Shown: piece after piece, positions 19,088 through 28,098 of the stretch | Layout of the letters: every line of letters begins with the position of its first letter | Position numbering within the stretch: the stretch's first letter is position 1 | NCBI RefSeq assembly: GCF_023721835.1 | Contig: NZ_JAMKFE010000019.1 | Span: forward strand, 33,447-97,446 | Direction: 5' to 3' | From: Caldimonas mangrovi | Lineage (GTDB): Bacteria > Pseudomonadota > Gammaproteobacteria > Burkholderiales > Burkholderiaceae_C | DNA length: 64,000 bases | Made by a program: the position numbers and the translations under genes | The notes under the pieces: generated by a model | The model's database searches: none | What the model was told of the DNA's origin: nothing | The model's input: only the letters and a program-made list of their open reading frames with translations

Positions 19088-19696
19088 ATGCACACCCCCC
19101 TCACCCGCCGGCAGCTGCTGGCCGCCCTGCTGCTGGCGTCCGTCGCGGACGCGGCCAGCGCCGCACCGCGGTCGGTCGACGCGACCCAGCTGGTGCGCTC
19201 GGCCCGCGAGCAGGTCGGCGTCACGCTGGGCTACGATCCGCGCTACCAGCGCCTGGCCTACCCCGGCGGCGATGTCCCGCGCGAGACCGGCGTCTGCACC
19301 GACGTCGTGATCCGGGCACTTCGCGCGCAGCGCATCGACCTGCAAAAGGAAGTGCACGAAGACATGCGCGCGCACTTCGGCGCCTACCCCAGACAATGGG
19401 GCCTGAGCCGCCCGGACCGCAACATCGACCACCGCCGCGTGCCCAACCTGATGACCTTCTTCAAGCGCCGCGGCCAGGCGCTGCCGGTCTCGCGCAGCGC
19501 CGCCGCCTACCGTCCGGGCGACATCGTCACCTGGGACCTGGGGCGCAACACGCCGCACATCGGCATCGTGTCCGATCGCAAGACCGCACAGGGCGAGCCG
19601 ATGATCATCCACAACATCGGCGCCGGCACCCGCGAGGAAGGCGGGCTGTTCGCCTACCGGATCACCGGACACTACCGCATCACCGATCCACGCTGA
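19088..19696 (+). CDS. DUF1287 secreted protein
   Basis: A 202-residue exported protein with a signal peptide (HTPLTRRQLLAALLLASVAD, cleaved near AASAA). The rest is a DUF1287 domain with GVCTDVVIRALR (candidate Cys near residue 73) and YRPGDIVTWDL plus PHIGIVSDR (candidate His), a Cys/His arrangement reminiscent of NlpC/P60-type peptidases. Function of DUF1287 is not established. The ATG at 19088 was chosen for an AGGAG site; a longer frame starting at 19052 lacks one. Its last 25 bases overlap the converging AraC-type gene. Confidence 0.8.
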   Translation: MHTPLTRRQLLAALLLASVADAASAAPRSVDATQLVRSAREQVGVTLGYDPRYQRLAYPGGDVPRETGVCTDVVIRALRAQRIDLQKEVHEDMRAHFGAYPRQWGLSRPDRNIDHRRVPNLMTFFKRRGQALPVSRSAAAYRPGDIVTWDLGRNTPHIGIVSDRKTAQGEPMIIHNIGAGTREEGGLFAYRITGHYRITDPR

Positions 19697-20562
19697 AGCG
19701 GCGCGCCGCCGGCAGCGCTGCCGCGCGGCTCGGCATCGACGGGTATCCACAAGTCGACGCCGCCCTCGCCGGTGGCCGGATCAAAGCTCGCCCGGTGCCG
19801 CTCCAGGCAGGCCAGCGGCGCGCGCGTGAGGCCCAGCGACGGCAGCGCCTCGTCGAGTATCGCGCGGTAGCTGCCGCGCAGCGTGGTCACGTGCCCGGTG
19901 TGGTGGAACACCGCATAGCGTGCAGCCGGCTGGCGGCGCCGCTCGAAGCCCCGCGGCGTGGTCGCCTGCGGCAGCACCTGAACGACACAGCCGTATTCGA
20001 ATCGGCCCTCCTCGTCGATCGGCCCGCCGTAGCCCAGCGGCACCCGGTCGACACCCCCCTCGATGCACTGCCACTGCTGCGAGAACCGTTGCCACAGGGC
20101 CGGGATGGCCTGCAGCTCGCCGAGCGAAAAGCGTCCCACCATCCCGACGAACCATTGCGGCGGTGCCTCGTGCAGCCCCGGGGGCGCCAGCGATTCGCTC
20201 CGCACCGGGCCCAGGTCCAGCGGCGGCTCGATCGCAAGGCCCTCGATGGAGCCCCGCCTGCGCAAGGCCTCCGGCGTCAGGCCGAAACGCGCCTTGAACG
20301 CACGCGTGAACGCCTCGTGCGAGCCGTAGCCGCTGGCGAGCGCGAGTGCCAGGATGTCGGGGGCCCCTGTGGCCAGCGCCTCGGCGGCCTGGGTCAGCCG
20401 GCGTGCCCGCAAATACGTGGTCAGGGGCCGGCCGGCCGTCTCGGCGAAGGCATGCGACAGGTGGTACGGCGACACGTTGAACTCGGCGGCCAGGCCGCCG
20501 AGCGTCAGTTCGCCATGGAGGTGGCGCTCGATCTTCCAGATCGCGCGGCGGGTCAGGGACAT
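19672..20562 (-). CDS. AraC-family regulator with GyrI-like effector domain
   Basis: A 296-residue regulator. Unusually the two AraC helix-turn-helix units come first (residues ~8-105: GGLAAEFNVSPYHLSHAFAE and ALASGYGSHEAFTRAFKARF) and a GyrI/SOB-type small-molecule domain follows (residues ~130-285, with the tail GVDLWIPVD). This HTH-GyrI order is that of Rob/SoxS-like multidrug or stress sensors. It is divergent from an amidase gene that begins 99 bases away, a likely target. It overlaps the DUF1287 gene tail to tail. Confidence 0.88.
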   Translation of the reverse strand: MSLTRRAIWKIERHLHGELTLGGLAAEFNVSPYHLSHAFAETAGRPLTTYLRARRLTQAAEALATGAPDILALALASGYGSHEAFTRAFKARFGLTPEALRRRGSIEGLAIEPPLDLGPVRSESLAPPGLHEAPPQWFVGMVGRFSLGELQAIPALWQRFSQQWQCIEGGVDRVPLGYGGPIDEEGRFEYGCVVQVLPQATTPRGFERRRQPAARYAVFHHTGHVTTLRGSYRAILDEALPSLGLTRAPLACLERHRASFDPATGEGGVDLWIPVDAEPRGSAAGGAPLQRGSVMR

Positions 20563-20661
20563 CGGTTCGGTGCAGCAGCGGTGGACCGCAAATACGATCA
20601 AGCGAGGCGGTCGGCGCCTCTCTAGAGTCCGGGCGTCCACACGATACAAGGAGCGAACTCC

Positions 20662-22113
20662 ATGAGCAACGGTCCCACCGCCGGACAACAGCTCGCCGCG
20701 CTGCGGCAGCACCGCACCACCTCGGCCGCACTGGTCGACGACGCGATCGCGCGCATCGAGGCCGGCGCCTCGCTGAACGCGGTGGTCGTGCGCGACTTCG
20801 AGCGCGCGCGCCGCGATGCCCGCGCCGCCGATGCCCGGCGCGCGGCAGGCGAAGACGCCCCGCTGCTGGGTTTGCCGGTCACCGTGAAGGAGTGCTTCGA
20901 CGTGGCCGGCCTGCCCACCACCTGGGGTCTGCCCGGCGCGCATGCAGCGGCCGCTGCCGATGCGGTGGTGGTGCAGCGGCTGCGGGCCGCCGGGGCCGTG
21001 CTGCTCGGCAAGACCAACATCGCGACGATGCTGGCCGACTGGCAGAGCAGCAACCCCGTGTACGGCACCACGAGCAACCCATGGAACCCGCAGCGCACGC
21101 CCGGCGGGTCGTCGGGCGGCGGCGCTGCCGCGATCGCAGCCCGCTTGAGCGCCCTCGATATCGGCAGCGACCTCGCCGGCTCGCTGCGGCTGCCGGCCGC
21201 CTTCTGCGGCGTCTGCTCGCACCGCCCGAGCCACGGGCTGGTGCCCCTGCGAGGCTCCGCACCGCCCACGGCGCCCCGGTCTCCGCTGGTGCCCGTGATC
21301 GATCTGGCGACGGCCGGCCCGATCGCCCGCAGTGCCGAAGACCTGTCGCTGGCCCTCGGCGTGGTCGCCGGCCCGGACGCCGCCGATGCCGTCGCCTGGC
21401 GGCTGGCCCTGCCGCCCCCGCGCCATCGTGTGTGGCGCGAGCACCGCGTGCTGGTGCTGGACACGCACCCGCTGTATCCCACCGCGCGCGACATCACGCA
21501 GGCCGTCGACCGCGTGGCCCAGGCCCTGCAGGCCGAGGGCTGCCGTGTGAGCCGCGATCTGCGGGCCGTGCCGGACCTGGCCGACCTGTCGCGCACCTTC
21601 CAGGGCTTGCTGATGTCCTTCATCGGCGCCGACATGCCGGAGGACCGATACCGCGAGGCAGTCCGTCGCGCCGACAGCGGCGACGCGACGACGCGCGGGC
21701 TGGCGATGAGCCACCGCGACTGGGTCTGGCTCGACCGGCACCGGGCGCAGCTGGCCGCCGCGTGGCATCGCACCTTCGTCGAATGGGATGTGGTGCTGTG
21801 CCCCGCGGCGCCGGTGACGGCCTTCGTGCACGACGACCGGCCGATGGAGCAGCGGTCGATCGACGTGGATGGCCAGACGCTGCCGTACGGCTCGCTGTCG
21901 TGCTGGGCGGGCATCTCGCAGCCGGCCGGTCTGCCGGTGACCACGGTGCCGGTCGGACTCGACCGTGACGGCCTGCCGATCGGCCTGCAGGTGATCGGCC
22001 CGCGGCTCGAAGACCGCACGCCGCTCGCTTTCGCCGCCGGCTTGCAGGCACGCGTCCAGATGCCTGGCCCGCCGCCGCTGGCGGGTGTCGCCGCGGCCAG
22101 CGCGCCGGCCTGA
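20662..22113 (+). CDS. Amidase (amidase-signature family)
   Basis: A 483-residue amidase-signature hydrolase with the Ser-cisSer-Lys triad: Lys76 (LPVTVKECFD), Ser150 (TPGGSSGGGAAA) and nucleophile Ser174 (GSDLAGSLRLPAAF). A Leu follows the nucleophile region where GatA has IRQPA, so this is a general amidase, not glutamyl-tRNA amidotransferase. No signal peptide. RBS AAGGAG precedes the ATG. Divergent from the AraC-type regulator. The substrate is not predictable from the sequence. Confidence 0.88.
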   Translation: MSNGPTAGQQLAALRQHRTTSAALVDDAIARIEAGASLNAVVVRDFERARRDARAADARRAAGEDAPLLGLPVTVKECFDVAGLPTTWGLPGAHAAAAADAVVVQRLRAAGAVLLGKTNIATMLADWQSSNPVYGTTSNPWNPQRTPGGSSGGGAAAIAARLSALDIGSDLAGSLRLPAAFCGVCSHRPSHGLVPLRGSAPPTAPRSPLVPVIDLATAGPIARSAEDLSLALGVVAGPDAADAVAWRLALPPPRHRVWREHRVLVLDTHPLYPTARDITQAVDRVAQALQAEGCRVSRDLRAVPDLADLSRTFQGLLMSFIGADMPEDRYREAVRRADSGDATTRGLAMSHRDWVWLDRHRAQLAAAWHRTFVEWDVVLCPAAPVTAFVHDDRPMEQRSIDVDGQTLPYGSLSCWAGISQPAGLPVTTVPVGLDRDGLPIGLQVIGPRLEDRTPLAFAAGLQARVQMPGPPPLAGVAAASAPA

Positions 22114-22332
22114 CCCCGGCCACCGGGTCGGTGCGAGGCGCGCCACGACGGTGCGCCTCGTTGCCTTTGGCGATATGTGTTGCAGCCGCACACCACGGTC
22201 CCGTCCTCTGGGTCGAGAACAATCGCGGAAGGCTGCACGCCGGCCTCTGTCGACGCCCGATGGCCGGGCCGCAGCACACAACAAAGGCCGCCGCCGGCGA
22301 TCAGGCGGTGCCAACGCCCAGGGATCAGCAGT

Positions 22333-24300
22333 ATGGAATTCCGCCAGGACCTCAACGGGCTGCGCGCCTACGCCGTCGTGGCCGTCGTGCTCTACCACTT
22401 CGGCCTGCCGTTCGCGCAGGGTGGCTTCGTCGGCGTCGACGTGTTTTTCGTCATCTCCGGCTACCTGATGACGGCGCTGATCCTCGGCCAGATGCACGCC
22501 GGCCGCTTCTCGCTGCTGTCGTTCTACCTGGCGCGCGCCCGTCGCATCGTGCCGGCGCTGGTCGTCGTCTGCATTGCACTGCTCGCATTCGGCTGGTTCT
22601 GGCTGACGCCGGGCGACTACACCGCGCTGGCGCGACATGCCGGCTCGTCGGTGGGTTTCTTCTCCAACATGGTCTACGCGCGCGAGTCGGGGTACTTTGA
22701 CGCCGGCGCGCATGACAAGTGGCTGTTGCACACCTGGTCGCTGTCGGTCGAATGGCAGTTCTACTGCCTCTATCCCGTGGGCCTGATGCTGCTGCGACGC
22801 TTGTCGCTGCGGCCGGCCGTGGTAGCCGTCGCCCTGGTCGCCATGCTGCTGCTGTCGCTCGCGCTGTCGATGGCGTGGGTCGGGTCGCAGCCGATCCGCG
22901 CCTTCTTCTGGCTGCCGTCGCGCGCCTGGGAGATGCTGGCCGGCGGCTGCGTCTACCTGCTGCAGCCCCACCTGCCATGGCGTTCGCCGCTGCCGGCGCG
23001 CCTGCTCGAAGGGCTGGGCGCCGTGCTGATCGTCGGCAGCGTGCTCGCACTCGACCCCGGCGTGCCCTGGCCCGGCTCGCTCGCCGTGCTGCCCGTGGCC
23101 GGCGCCGTGATGATCATGCTCGCGCAGCGTCAGGGCTCGTGGCTGACCGGCACGCGCGTGGCCCAGCACCTGGGCAATGCGTCGTACTCCATCTACCTGT
23201 GGCACTGGCCCGTGGTGGTGCTGCTCGCCTACCTGGACGCGGAGCACCAGCCCGCCTGGGTGGCGGCCGGCCTGCTCGCCTCTTGGCTGCTCGGCTGGGC
23301 CTCGTACCGCTGGGTCGAGCAGCCGGTGCGCCAGGGCATGTTGCGCCTGCCGCGGTGGCGCGCCGTGGGTGTGCATGCGGCCGGCGGCGGTGCCGTAGCG
23401 GTCATGGCGCTGCTGCTGATGTGGCAGGACGGCGTGCCGAGCCGTGTGCCGCCCGATGTGACCACCGCCGCCGCCGAAAGCCGCAACATGCACCCGCGCT
23501 GGCGCGAATGCCTGCGCACCGGCTGGCCACTCGAACAGGTGCGCGGCTGCGCAATGGGCCAGGCGCCGTCGTCCGGTGAACCCGAGGTCGTGCTGATCGG
23601 CGACAGCCATGCCGGCGCGCTGTTCGGCGCGATGGAGGCGGCGTTGCAACAATCCGGGCGCAGCGGCCATTTCTTCGGCGCCACGTCGTGCCCGCCGATC
23701 CGCGGCGTGCAGTTCGACCACGGCGTCGAGTCGGACTGTGCGGGCTTCTACCGCAACGTGCACCGGTGGCTGGACGAACGCAAGACGCCGGTCACCGTGG
23801 TACTGGTCGGCCGCTGGTCCAACTATCTCTACGACCGTGCGGCCCAGGTGCGGCTGGACGGGCGCGACGGCTTCGGCGCCCTGCCGCCCGAGCAGCGCGA
23901 ACGCCAGTATGCCGAGCGGCTGGTGGCTTCGGTGTGCGAGTACGCCAAGAAGGGACCGCTCTATCTGGTCGGCCCGATCCCCGAAATGGGCTTCAACGTG
24001 CCACGCACGCTGGCACGCGACCGGCTGCGCGAGGTGCGGCGCACCGACTACGGCGTGGCGCTGGACGAGCACCAGCGCAAGAACCGGGTGGTGGCGCAGG
24101 CGCTCCAAGACGCCGGACGGCGCTGCGGCGCCCGCACCGTGGATCCGAGCCGCTACCTGTGCGAGGACGGGCTGTGCCATGCGGAACTGCAAGGGCGCCC
24201 GCTTTACTTCGACGACGACCACCTGAGCGAATACGGCAACCGATTCGTGCTGCCGGCACTGCTGCAGGCGGTGCAGCCGGCGGCTGTCGGCGCGCCCTGA
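22333..24300 (+). CDS. OafA/YrhL-type membrane acyltransferase with SGNH domain
   Basis: A 655-residue protein with two parts. Residues 1-~370 form an acyltransferase-3 membrane domain with about ten spans, starting with the diagnostic RQDLNGLRAYAVVAVVLYHF and GFVGVDVFFVISGYL, then RRIVPAL. Residues ~400-655 form a periplasmic SGNH hydrolase-like domain with VVLIGDSHAGALF (Ser near 426) and a C-terminal DDDHLSEYG block (Asp/His). Such proteins O-acetylate cell-surface polysaccharide or peptidoglycan, moving the acetyl group through the membrane. No glycan-synthesis genes are nearby, so the acceptor is unknown. Confidence 0.9.
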   Translation: MEFRQDLNGLRAYAVVAVVLYHFGLPFAQGGFVGVDVFFVISGYLMTALILGQMHAGRFSLLSFYLARARRIVPALVVVCIALLAFGWFWLTPGDYTALARHAGSSVGFFSNMVYARESGYFDAGAHDKWLLHTWSLSVEWQFYCLYPVGLMLLRRLSLRPAVVAVALVAMLLLSLALSMAWVGSQPIRAFFWLPSRAWEMLAGGCVYLLQPHLPWRSPLPARLLEGLGAVLIVGSVLALDPGVPWPGSLAVLPVAGAVMIMLAQRQGSWLTGTRVAQHLGNASYSIYLWHWPVVVLLAYLDAEHQPAWVAAGLLASWLLGWASYRWVEQPVRQGMLRLPRWRAVGVHAAGGGAVAVMALLLMWQDGVPSRVPPDVTTAAAESRNMHPRWRECLRTGWPLEQVRGCAMGQAPSSGEPEVVLIGDSHAGALFGAMEAALQQSGRSGHFFGATSCPPIRGVQFDHGVESDCAGFYRNVHRWLDERKTPVTVVLVGRWSNYLYDRAAQVRLDGRDGFGALPPEQRERQYAERLVASVCEYAKKGPLYLVGPIPEMGFNVPRTLARDRLREVRRTDYGVALDEHQRKNRVVAQALQDAGRRCGARTVDPSRYLCEDGLCHAELQGRPLYFDDDHLSEYGNRFVLPALLQAVQPAAVGAP

Positions 24301-24369
24301 CCCGCGGGCGCTTGCGCCGCATCGACGTCGGCGCGCCAGGCTGCGGCCGCGGGCGGCGACAATCGCAGC

Positions 24370-25290
24370 ATGCTCAAATCCTTGTTCGCCCCGATCGTCG
24401 GCGCCTGCGCCTCCGTGCTGCTGGTGCTCAACACCCTGCTGTGGGTCCCCCCGCTGCTCGTATTGGCCGTGCTGAAGCTGCTGCTGCCCATTGCCGGCAT
24501 CCGGCGCGTCCTGACGTCCGCCCTGCTGTCCATCGCCGAGTCGTGGATCGCGGGCAACAATGCCTGGATGGCGCTGACCCAGCGAACGAGCTGGGACGTG
24601 CAGGGGCTGGAGGCGCTGGAGCGCAAGCACTGGTATCTCGTCAACGCCAACCACCAGAGCTGGGTCGACGTGCTGGTGCTGCAGCGCGTGTTCAACCGCC
24701 GCATCCCGCTGCTGAAGTTCTTCCTCAAGCGCGAGCTGATGTGGGTGCCCTTCATGGGGCTGGCATGGTGGGCGCTCGACTTCCCGTTCATGCGCCGCCA
24801 CAGCGAGGATTACCTGCAGAAGCACCCCGAGATGCGTGGCAAGGACCTGGAGACCGCGCGCAAGGCCTGCCGCAAGTTCGCGAACCAGCCGACCAGCGTG
24901 ATGAACTTCCTGGAAGGCACGCGCTTTTCGCCGGCCAAGCAACGCCAGCAGCACTCGCCGTACAAACATCTGCTCAAGCCCAAGGTGGGCGGCATCGCGC
25001 TCGCGCTCAACACGCTGGGCGAACGCTTCACCGCCATCCTCGACGTGACCATCGTCTACCCCGAGGGCGCCCCGACGTTCTGGCAGTTCCTGTGCGGCCG
25101 GGTCCCGCGCGTGGTGGTGCGCGTGCGCAGCGTGCCGGTGCCGGAGCGGCTGCTGCAGACCGACTACGTGACGGACCCGCGCGAGCGCGTCGCCTTCCGC
25201 CGCTGGGTCAACGAGATGTGGCGCCAGAAGGACGAGCAGATCAGCGAGCTGCTCGGCGTCACCGGGAAGGCGGCGCAACCCGCCGGGTGA
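24370..25290 (+). CDS. Lysophospholipid acyltransferase family protein (YihG-like)
   Basis: A 306-residue PlsC-type acyltransferase. An N-terminal membrane span (residues ~8-45) is followed by NHQSWVD (His95 and Asp100 of the HX4D motif), LLKFFLKRELMWVPFMG and the phosphate-binding LEGTR at residues 181-185. E. coli YihG is the nearest well-known relative: an inner-membrane enzyme acylating a lysophospholipid. Lies 69 bases after the OafA-like gene on the same strand. Confidence 0.87.
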   Translation: MLKSLFAPIVGACASVLLVLNTLLWVPPLLVLAVLKLLLPIAGIRRVLTSALLSIAESWIAGNNAWMALTQRTSWDVQGLEALERKHWYLVNANHQSWVDVLVLQRVFNRRIPLLKFFLKRELMWVPFMGLAWWALDFPFMRRHSEDYLQKHPEMRGKDLETARKACRKFANQPTSVMNFLEGTRFSPAKQRQQHSPYKHLLKPKVGGIALALNTLGERFTAILDVTIVYPEGAPTFWQFLCGRVPRVVVRVRSVPVPERLLQTDYVTDPRERVAFRRWVNEMWRQKDEQISELLGVTGKAAQPAG

Positions 25291-25301
25291 TCCCCGAAGG
25301 G

Positions 25302-26042
25302 CTATGGCTTGAGCTTGCGCAGCGCCTCGTTGGCATAGCGGGCCACGCGCCCATCCGGGGCATGGCTCGCCTGCTGCAGCAGCGGGATGTAGCGTTGGTC
25401 TCCGGTTTCTCCGAGCGCTTTCGCCATCCAGGCGATGGCATCGCTGGCGTCCTTGTCCTGGATCGTGTAGCTGGCAAGCAGCTGCGCCTCGAGCACCGCA
25501 AGCACCTGCGGCTCCCGGTTCTTGAAGTAGACCCGCTTGGCGCCGATGCGCTTGAGCAGGAAATCATCGGCGCGCAGCATGTTGATCACGCGATTGGCTT
25601 CATCGCTCAGCGCGGGGTCGTAGGTACCGCGATTGGAAATGATCGAATTCCAGCGCGAGTAGTTGGGATGGTCCTGCAACGCCGTGCGGGCATAGCGGTC
25701 GTAGGTGCGGTCACCGACAAAACGACTGATCGTCGGCAGGTATTTGGGGTCGCCGGAAAAGCCCAGCGCCCGGATGTAGCGGGCGACACGGTTCTTCTCG
25801 TCGCGATCCCGAACGACTGCCTCGTGCTCCGCGAGCAGCCTCTGCTCGATCACGTCGAACAACCTGGCGTCGGACAATCCCATCCAGGCAAGCGACTCCA
25901 CCGCGTCGTTGTGTCGCGCTGCATCGTTGCCCTTGAAGATGTCGATGTAGCGCGCGACGTCCTGCTCATTGCTGGCGGCGATGGCGAGCGTGCAGCCGAG
26001 CAGGAGCACGCATGACAAGAGTTTCCTGACGATCAAAGCCAT
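25302..26042 (-). CDS. Exported protein with HEAT-like repeats, function unknown
   Basis: A 246-residue protein with a signal peptide (ALIVRKLLSCVLLLGCTLAIAA) and a helical body. Segments such as GLSDARLFDVIEQRLL, GDPKYLPTISRFVGD and GDQRYIPLLQQASHA look like HEAT/armadillo repeats, with the PKYLP/QRYIP pattern appearing at least twice. It converges with the acyltransferase gene, 11 bases apart. No enzymatic motif is visible; a scaffold role in the periplasm is the most that can be said. Confidence 0.75.
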   Translation of the reverse strand: MALIVRKLLSCVLLLGCTLAIAASNEQDVARYIDIFKGNDAARHNDAVESLAWMGLSDARLFDVIEQRLLAEHEAVVRDRDEKNRVARYIRALGFSGDPKYLPTISRFVGDRTYDRYARTALQDHPNYSRWNSIISNRGTYDPALSDEANRVINMLRADDFLLKRIGAKRVYFKNREPQVLAVLEAQLLASYTIQDKDASDAIAWMAKALGETGDQRYIPLLQQASHAPDGRVARYANEALRKLKP

Positions 26043-26113
26043 GTGTCCCTCGTGGCGTTGTTTTGAACAGGCCGCCATTATCGACGGGCGCCTCCGGCAC
26101 GCGCCCCGGCCGG

Positions 26114-26551
26114 CTACTGCGTCACCGCCGCACCCGCGTTGACCAGCAGCGCCTCGACGTCGGGCAGCTCGTAGAGGCGGGCCAGCTCCAGCGCCGACTG
26201 ATCGCTCGCACCGGCGCGTGGGTCGGCGCCGGCATGCAGCAAGTGAGCGGCCGCCTCCACCAGTTGTTGGCGGCGCGCGCCGACCGGCCCTTCACCCAGT
26301 TCATGGAGAACGCAGGACAGCGGAGTGGCGCCTCCCACGTCCAGCGCGTCGGGGTTCGCGGCGTGCTTCAGCAAGGCCGGCAACAGCTCAAGGTGGTAGA
26401 GCACTGCGGCATGCAGCGCGCTGTTGCCTGTCAACACGTCGGGCTCATCGACCTGCACCTGCAACGCCAGCATCCTGTCGATGTACTCCGCGTCACCTTG
26501 TTCGACGGCCGAAACCAGGTCGGCTACCCGGGTGGCGGCTAGAGGGTCCAT
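26114..26551 (-). CDS. Ankyrin-repeat protein
   Basis: A 145-residue protein made of about three ankyrin repeats: VEQGDAEYIDRMLALQVQVD, TGNSALHAAVLYHLELLPALL and a last repeat SALELARLYELPDVEALLVNAG. The start at 26551 is preferred because AAGGAG lies 10 bases ahead of it; an ATG at 26632 would add 27 residues rich in Arg. No secretion signal. Probable protein-protein interaction role; partner unknown. Confidence 0.75.
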   Translation of the reverse strand: MDPLAATRVADLVSAVEQGDAEYIDRMLALQVQVDEPDVLTGNSALHAAVLYHLELLPALLKHAANPDALDVGGATPLSCVLHELGEGPVGARRQQLVEAAAHLLHAGADPRAGASDQSALELARLYELPDVEALLVNAGAAVTQ

Positions 26552-26718
26552 GGTGCTATCGCTCCTTCTCGGCATGAGTGCGCTACGCAGCCGATCGCGC
26601 CATCGACCGGCTTCCTTGAGATGAGCGGCCATGGTACGAAGCGGCGTGCGCAGCGACAACGGCACAACTGCACGGTCGCGCCGCTTCAGTTACATCTTTG
26701 GCAGCTTCATGAACCAGT

Positions 26719-27261
26719 TCATGGTTCGACGTTTGGCGCGGGCGCTTCGCCGGGCTCTGTGGCCGCGTTCAGCACGGCCGCCACCGCCGCTTCCAGCAGG
26801 CCGCGGGCCCGAGCCGCAGCCTCGGCGGACGGCTCGCCGAACGACGAGACGACGAGGTCCCGGCCGGGCATGAACTGCACGCTGCCCCAGCCGTCCTCGC
26901 CCGATCGACGACGCACCACCAGCGTGTGGAAGTCGCCGATGGCAGGGTCGCTGTCGAGGTTCCACTGGGGATGGCCGTCCGGACCCGGGTCGGGGTTGAG
27001 ATAGAGATGGAACCCGGCGATTTGCAGGCAGGGGTTGTGGTTGTACTTGCTGGAGTAGGTGCAGCGAGCGCCCGCTTGCAGGATGAGCCGCTTGACGCGG
27101 TCGAGCCGGGCGTGGGTCAGCCCCGCCGTTGCTTGTGCGTTCACCTGTTCTCCTTGCCTCTCGCCGCACCAGCCGGCCACGGGCGCCATGGCCAGCCACA
27201 GCGCCAGCACGCCGGCACGTCGCGCTCGCCATCCGGCATCCGCGTCATGCGCCGGATCCAT
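26719..27261 (-). CDS. Hypothetical protein, possibly exported
   Basis: An uncharacterised protein of about 180 residues. A hydrophobic stretch (AGVLALWLAMAPVAGWCG) near residues 20-37 after several Arg suggests a signal peptide ending near Cys, perhaps an odd lipoprotein. The rest includes a Cys pair around CTYSSKYNHNPC and the strand pattern DFHTLVVRRRSGEDGWGSVQF. The start at 27261 is chosen because the ATG further upstream (27357) would overlap the thioesterase gene by 56 bases. Start uncertain; gene reasonably likely from codon usage. Confidence 0.55.
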   Translation of the reverse strand: MDPAHDADAGWRARRAGVLALWLAMAPVAGWCGERQGEQVNAQATAGLTHARLDRVKRLILQAGARCTYSSKYNHNPCLQIAGFHLYLNPDPGPDGHPQWNLDSDPAIGDFHTLVVRRRSGEDGWGSVQFMPGRDLVVSSFGEPSAEAAARARGLLEAAVAAVLNAATEPGEAPAPNVEP

Positions 27262-27301
27262 CAGATGTTCGCCGTCGGCCTTCGATGCCGCCGCGGTCGG
27301 C

Positions 27302-27745
27302 TCAGGTGCCGAGGGCGACGAACTCGCCCGCAAACCGCCCGACGAGATCGCCTTCATGTTCCAGCACCGCCGTGACGGCCACTCGCGCCTTGCCCTTGCG
27401 GTCCAGCATGCGCTTGAACAACGGCCATTGCGTGGGCGCTTCGAGCGACGCCCGCGCGGTGAAGGCCCCCGGGATGGGGCCCAGGTATTCCATGCTGTTG
27501 CGCTGGATCACCAGGCGGGTCTTGACGCCTTCGGCCGACAGGCGTGCATGCAGCAGCGACCAGGCCGCAAGGATCGCCAGCGCCGACGCGCTGCCGCCGA
27601 AGACCGTCTCGCGGTGGTTGATGTTGGGGGCCAGCGGGGCGCTCAACACGACTCGCTCGGGCGCGACGGCAAGGACCGACACCCGCATCGACCCAGACAG
27701 AGGGATGTGCTCGTGCAGATAGTGCTCGACTTCAGTGGGCGTCAT
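27302..27745 (-). CDS. YiiD_C/hot-dog thioesterase-like protein
   Basis: A 147-residue single hot-dog domain of the YiiD C-terminal type. Marks are VLSAPLAPNINHRETVFGGSASAL (Asn/His region near residues 35-58) and the strand GAFTARASLEAP. Family members are putative acyl-CoA or acyl-carrier thioesterases without a firmly known substrate. The start of this gene touches the end of a truncated NTF2-like gene (27732-27917), as if the two had been joined by a deletion. Confidence 0.8.
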   Translation of the reverse strand: MTPTEVEHYLHEHIPLSGSMRVSVLAVAPERVVLSAPLAPNINHRETVFGGSASALAILAAWSLLHARLSAEGVKTRLVIQRNSMEYLGPIPGAFTARASLEAPTQWPLFKRMLDRKGKARVAVTAVLEHEGDLVGRFAGEFVALGT

Positions 27746-27917
27746 CGTGCGTCGTTGCCTTGCGCTCATTGGCGATGTGCAGCTCCCGGCCGACGCGCGG
27801 CTCGGACTGGTTCTCGCGCAGGGTCGAGTCCTCGGCGTAGAACTCTTCCACCGCTTCCGCATGGGCGTTCTGCTCCACGCGCGCGATGAAGCGCCGCGGT
27901 GTTTCGGGGGTTGGCAT
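27732..27917 (-). pseudogene. Truncated NTF2/SnoaL-like gene
   Basis: A 61-codon frame whose first ~51 residues match the start of NTF2-like (SnoaL-type) proteins: RRFIARVEQNAHAEAVEEFY, then STLRENQSEPRVGREL. Full-length members run to about 110-120 residues with a second half of beta strands; here the frame ends after KATTHDDAH and the downstream DNA belongs to the thioesterase gene. Best read as a deletion remnant, although a short peptide could still be made. It overlaps the thioesterase start by 14 bases. Confidence 0.55.
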
Positions 27918-28098
27918 GGGGTCCTCCGCCTGCCTGGCACATGAAGTCGGCGAGCGTCGATGGGTCGCCAAGAAGAAGGGAGAGCATAGCGCCCGCTCCG
28001 CACGGAAAATGCTTTGTCTCGGAATGACGGGAAGCGCCGACAGTCGCCCATTCACGGCCGTGCTTGCGCCAGTCAGGAGTGTGCGTCAACCCACCTGC

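Noticed and set aside
20662..22113. Amidase gene read as glutamyl-tRNA amidotransferase subunit A
   Set aside because: The active-site region differs from GatA (SLRLPAAF in place of SIRQPA) and no gatB or gatC is near.
19672..25278. An 1868-codon open frame on the minus strand
   Set aside because: Only its last 297 codons (the AraC-type gene) look like protein. The rest is antisense to the amidase and acyltransferase genes, which have clear motifs; long antisense frames are normal at this GC content.
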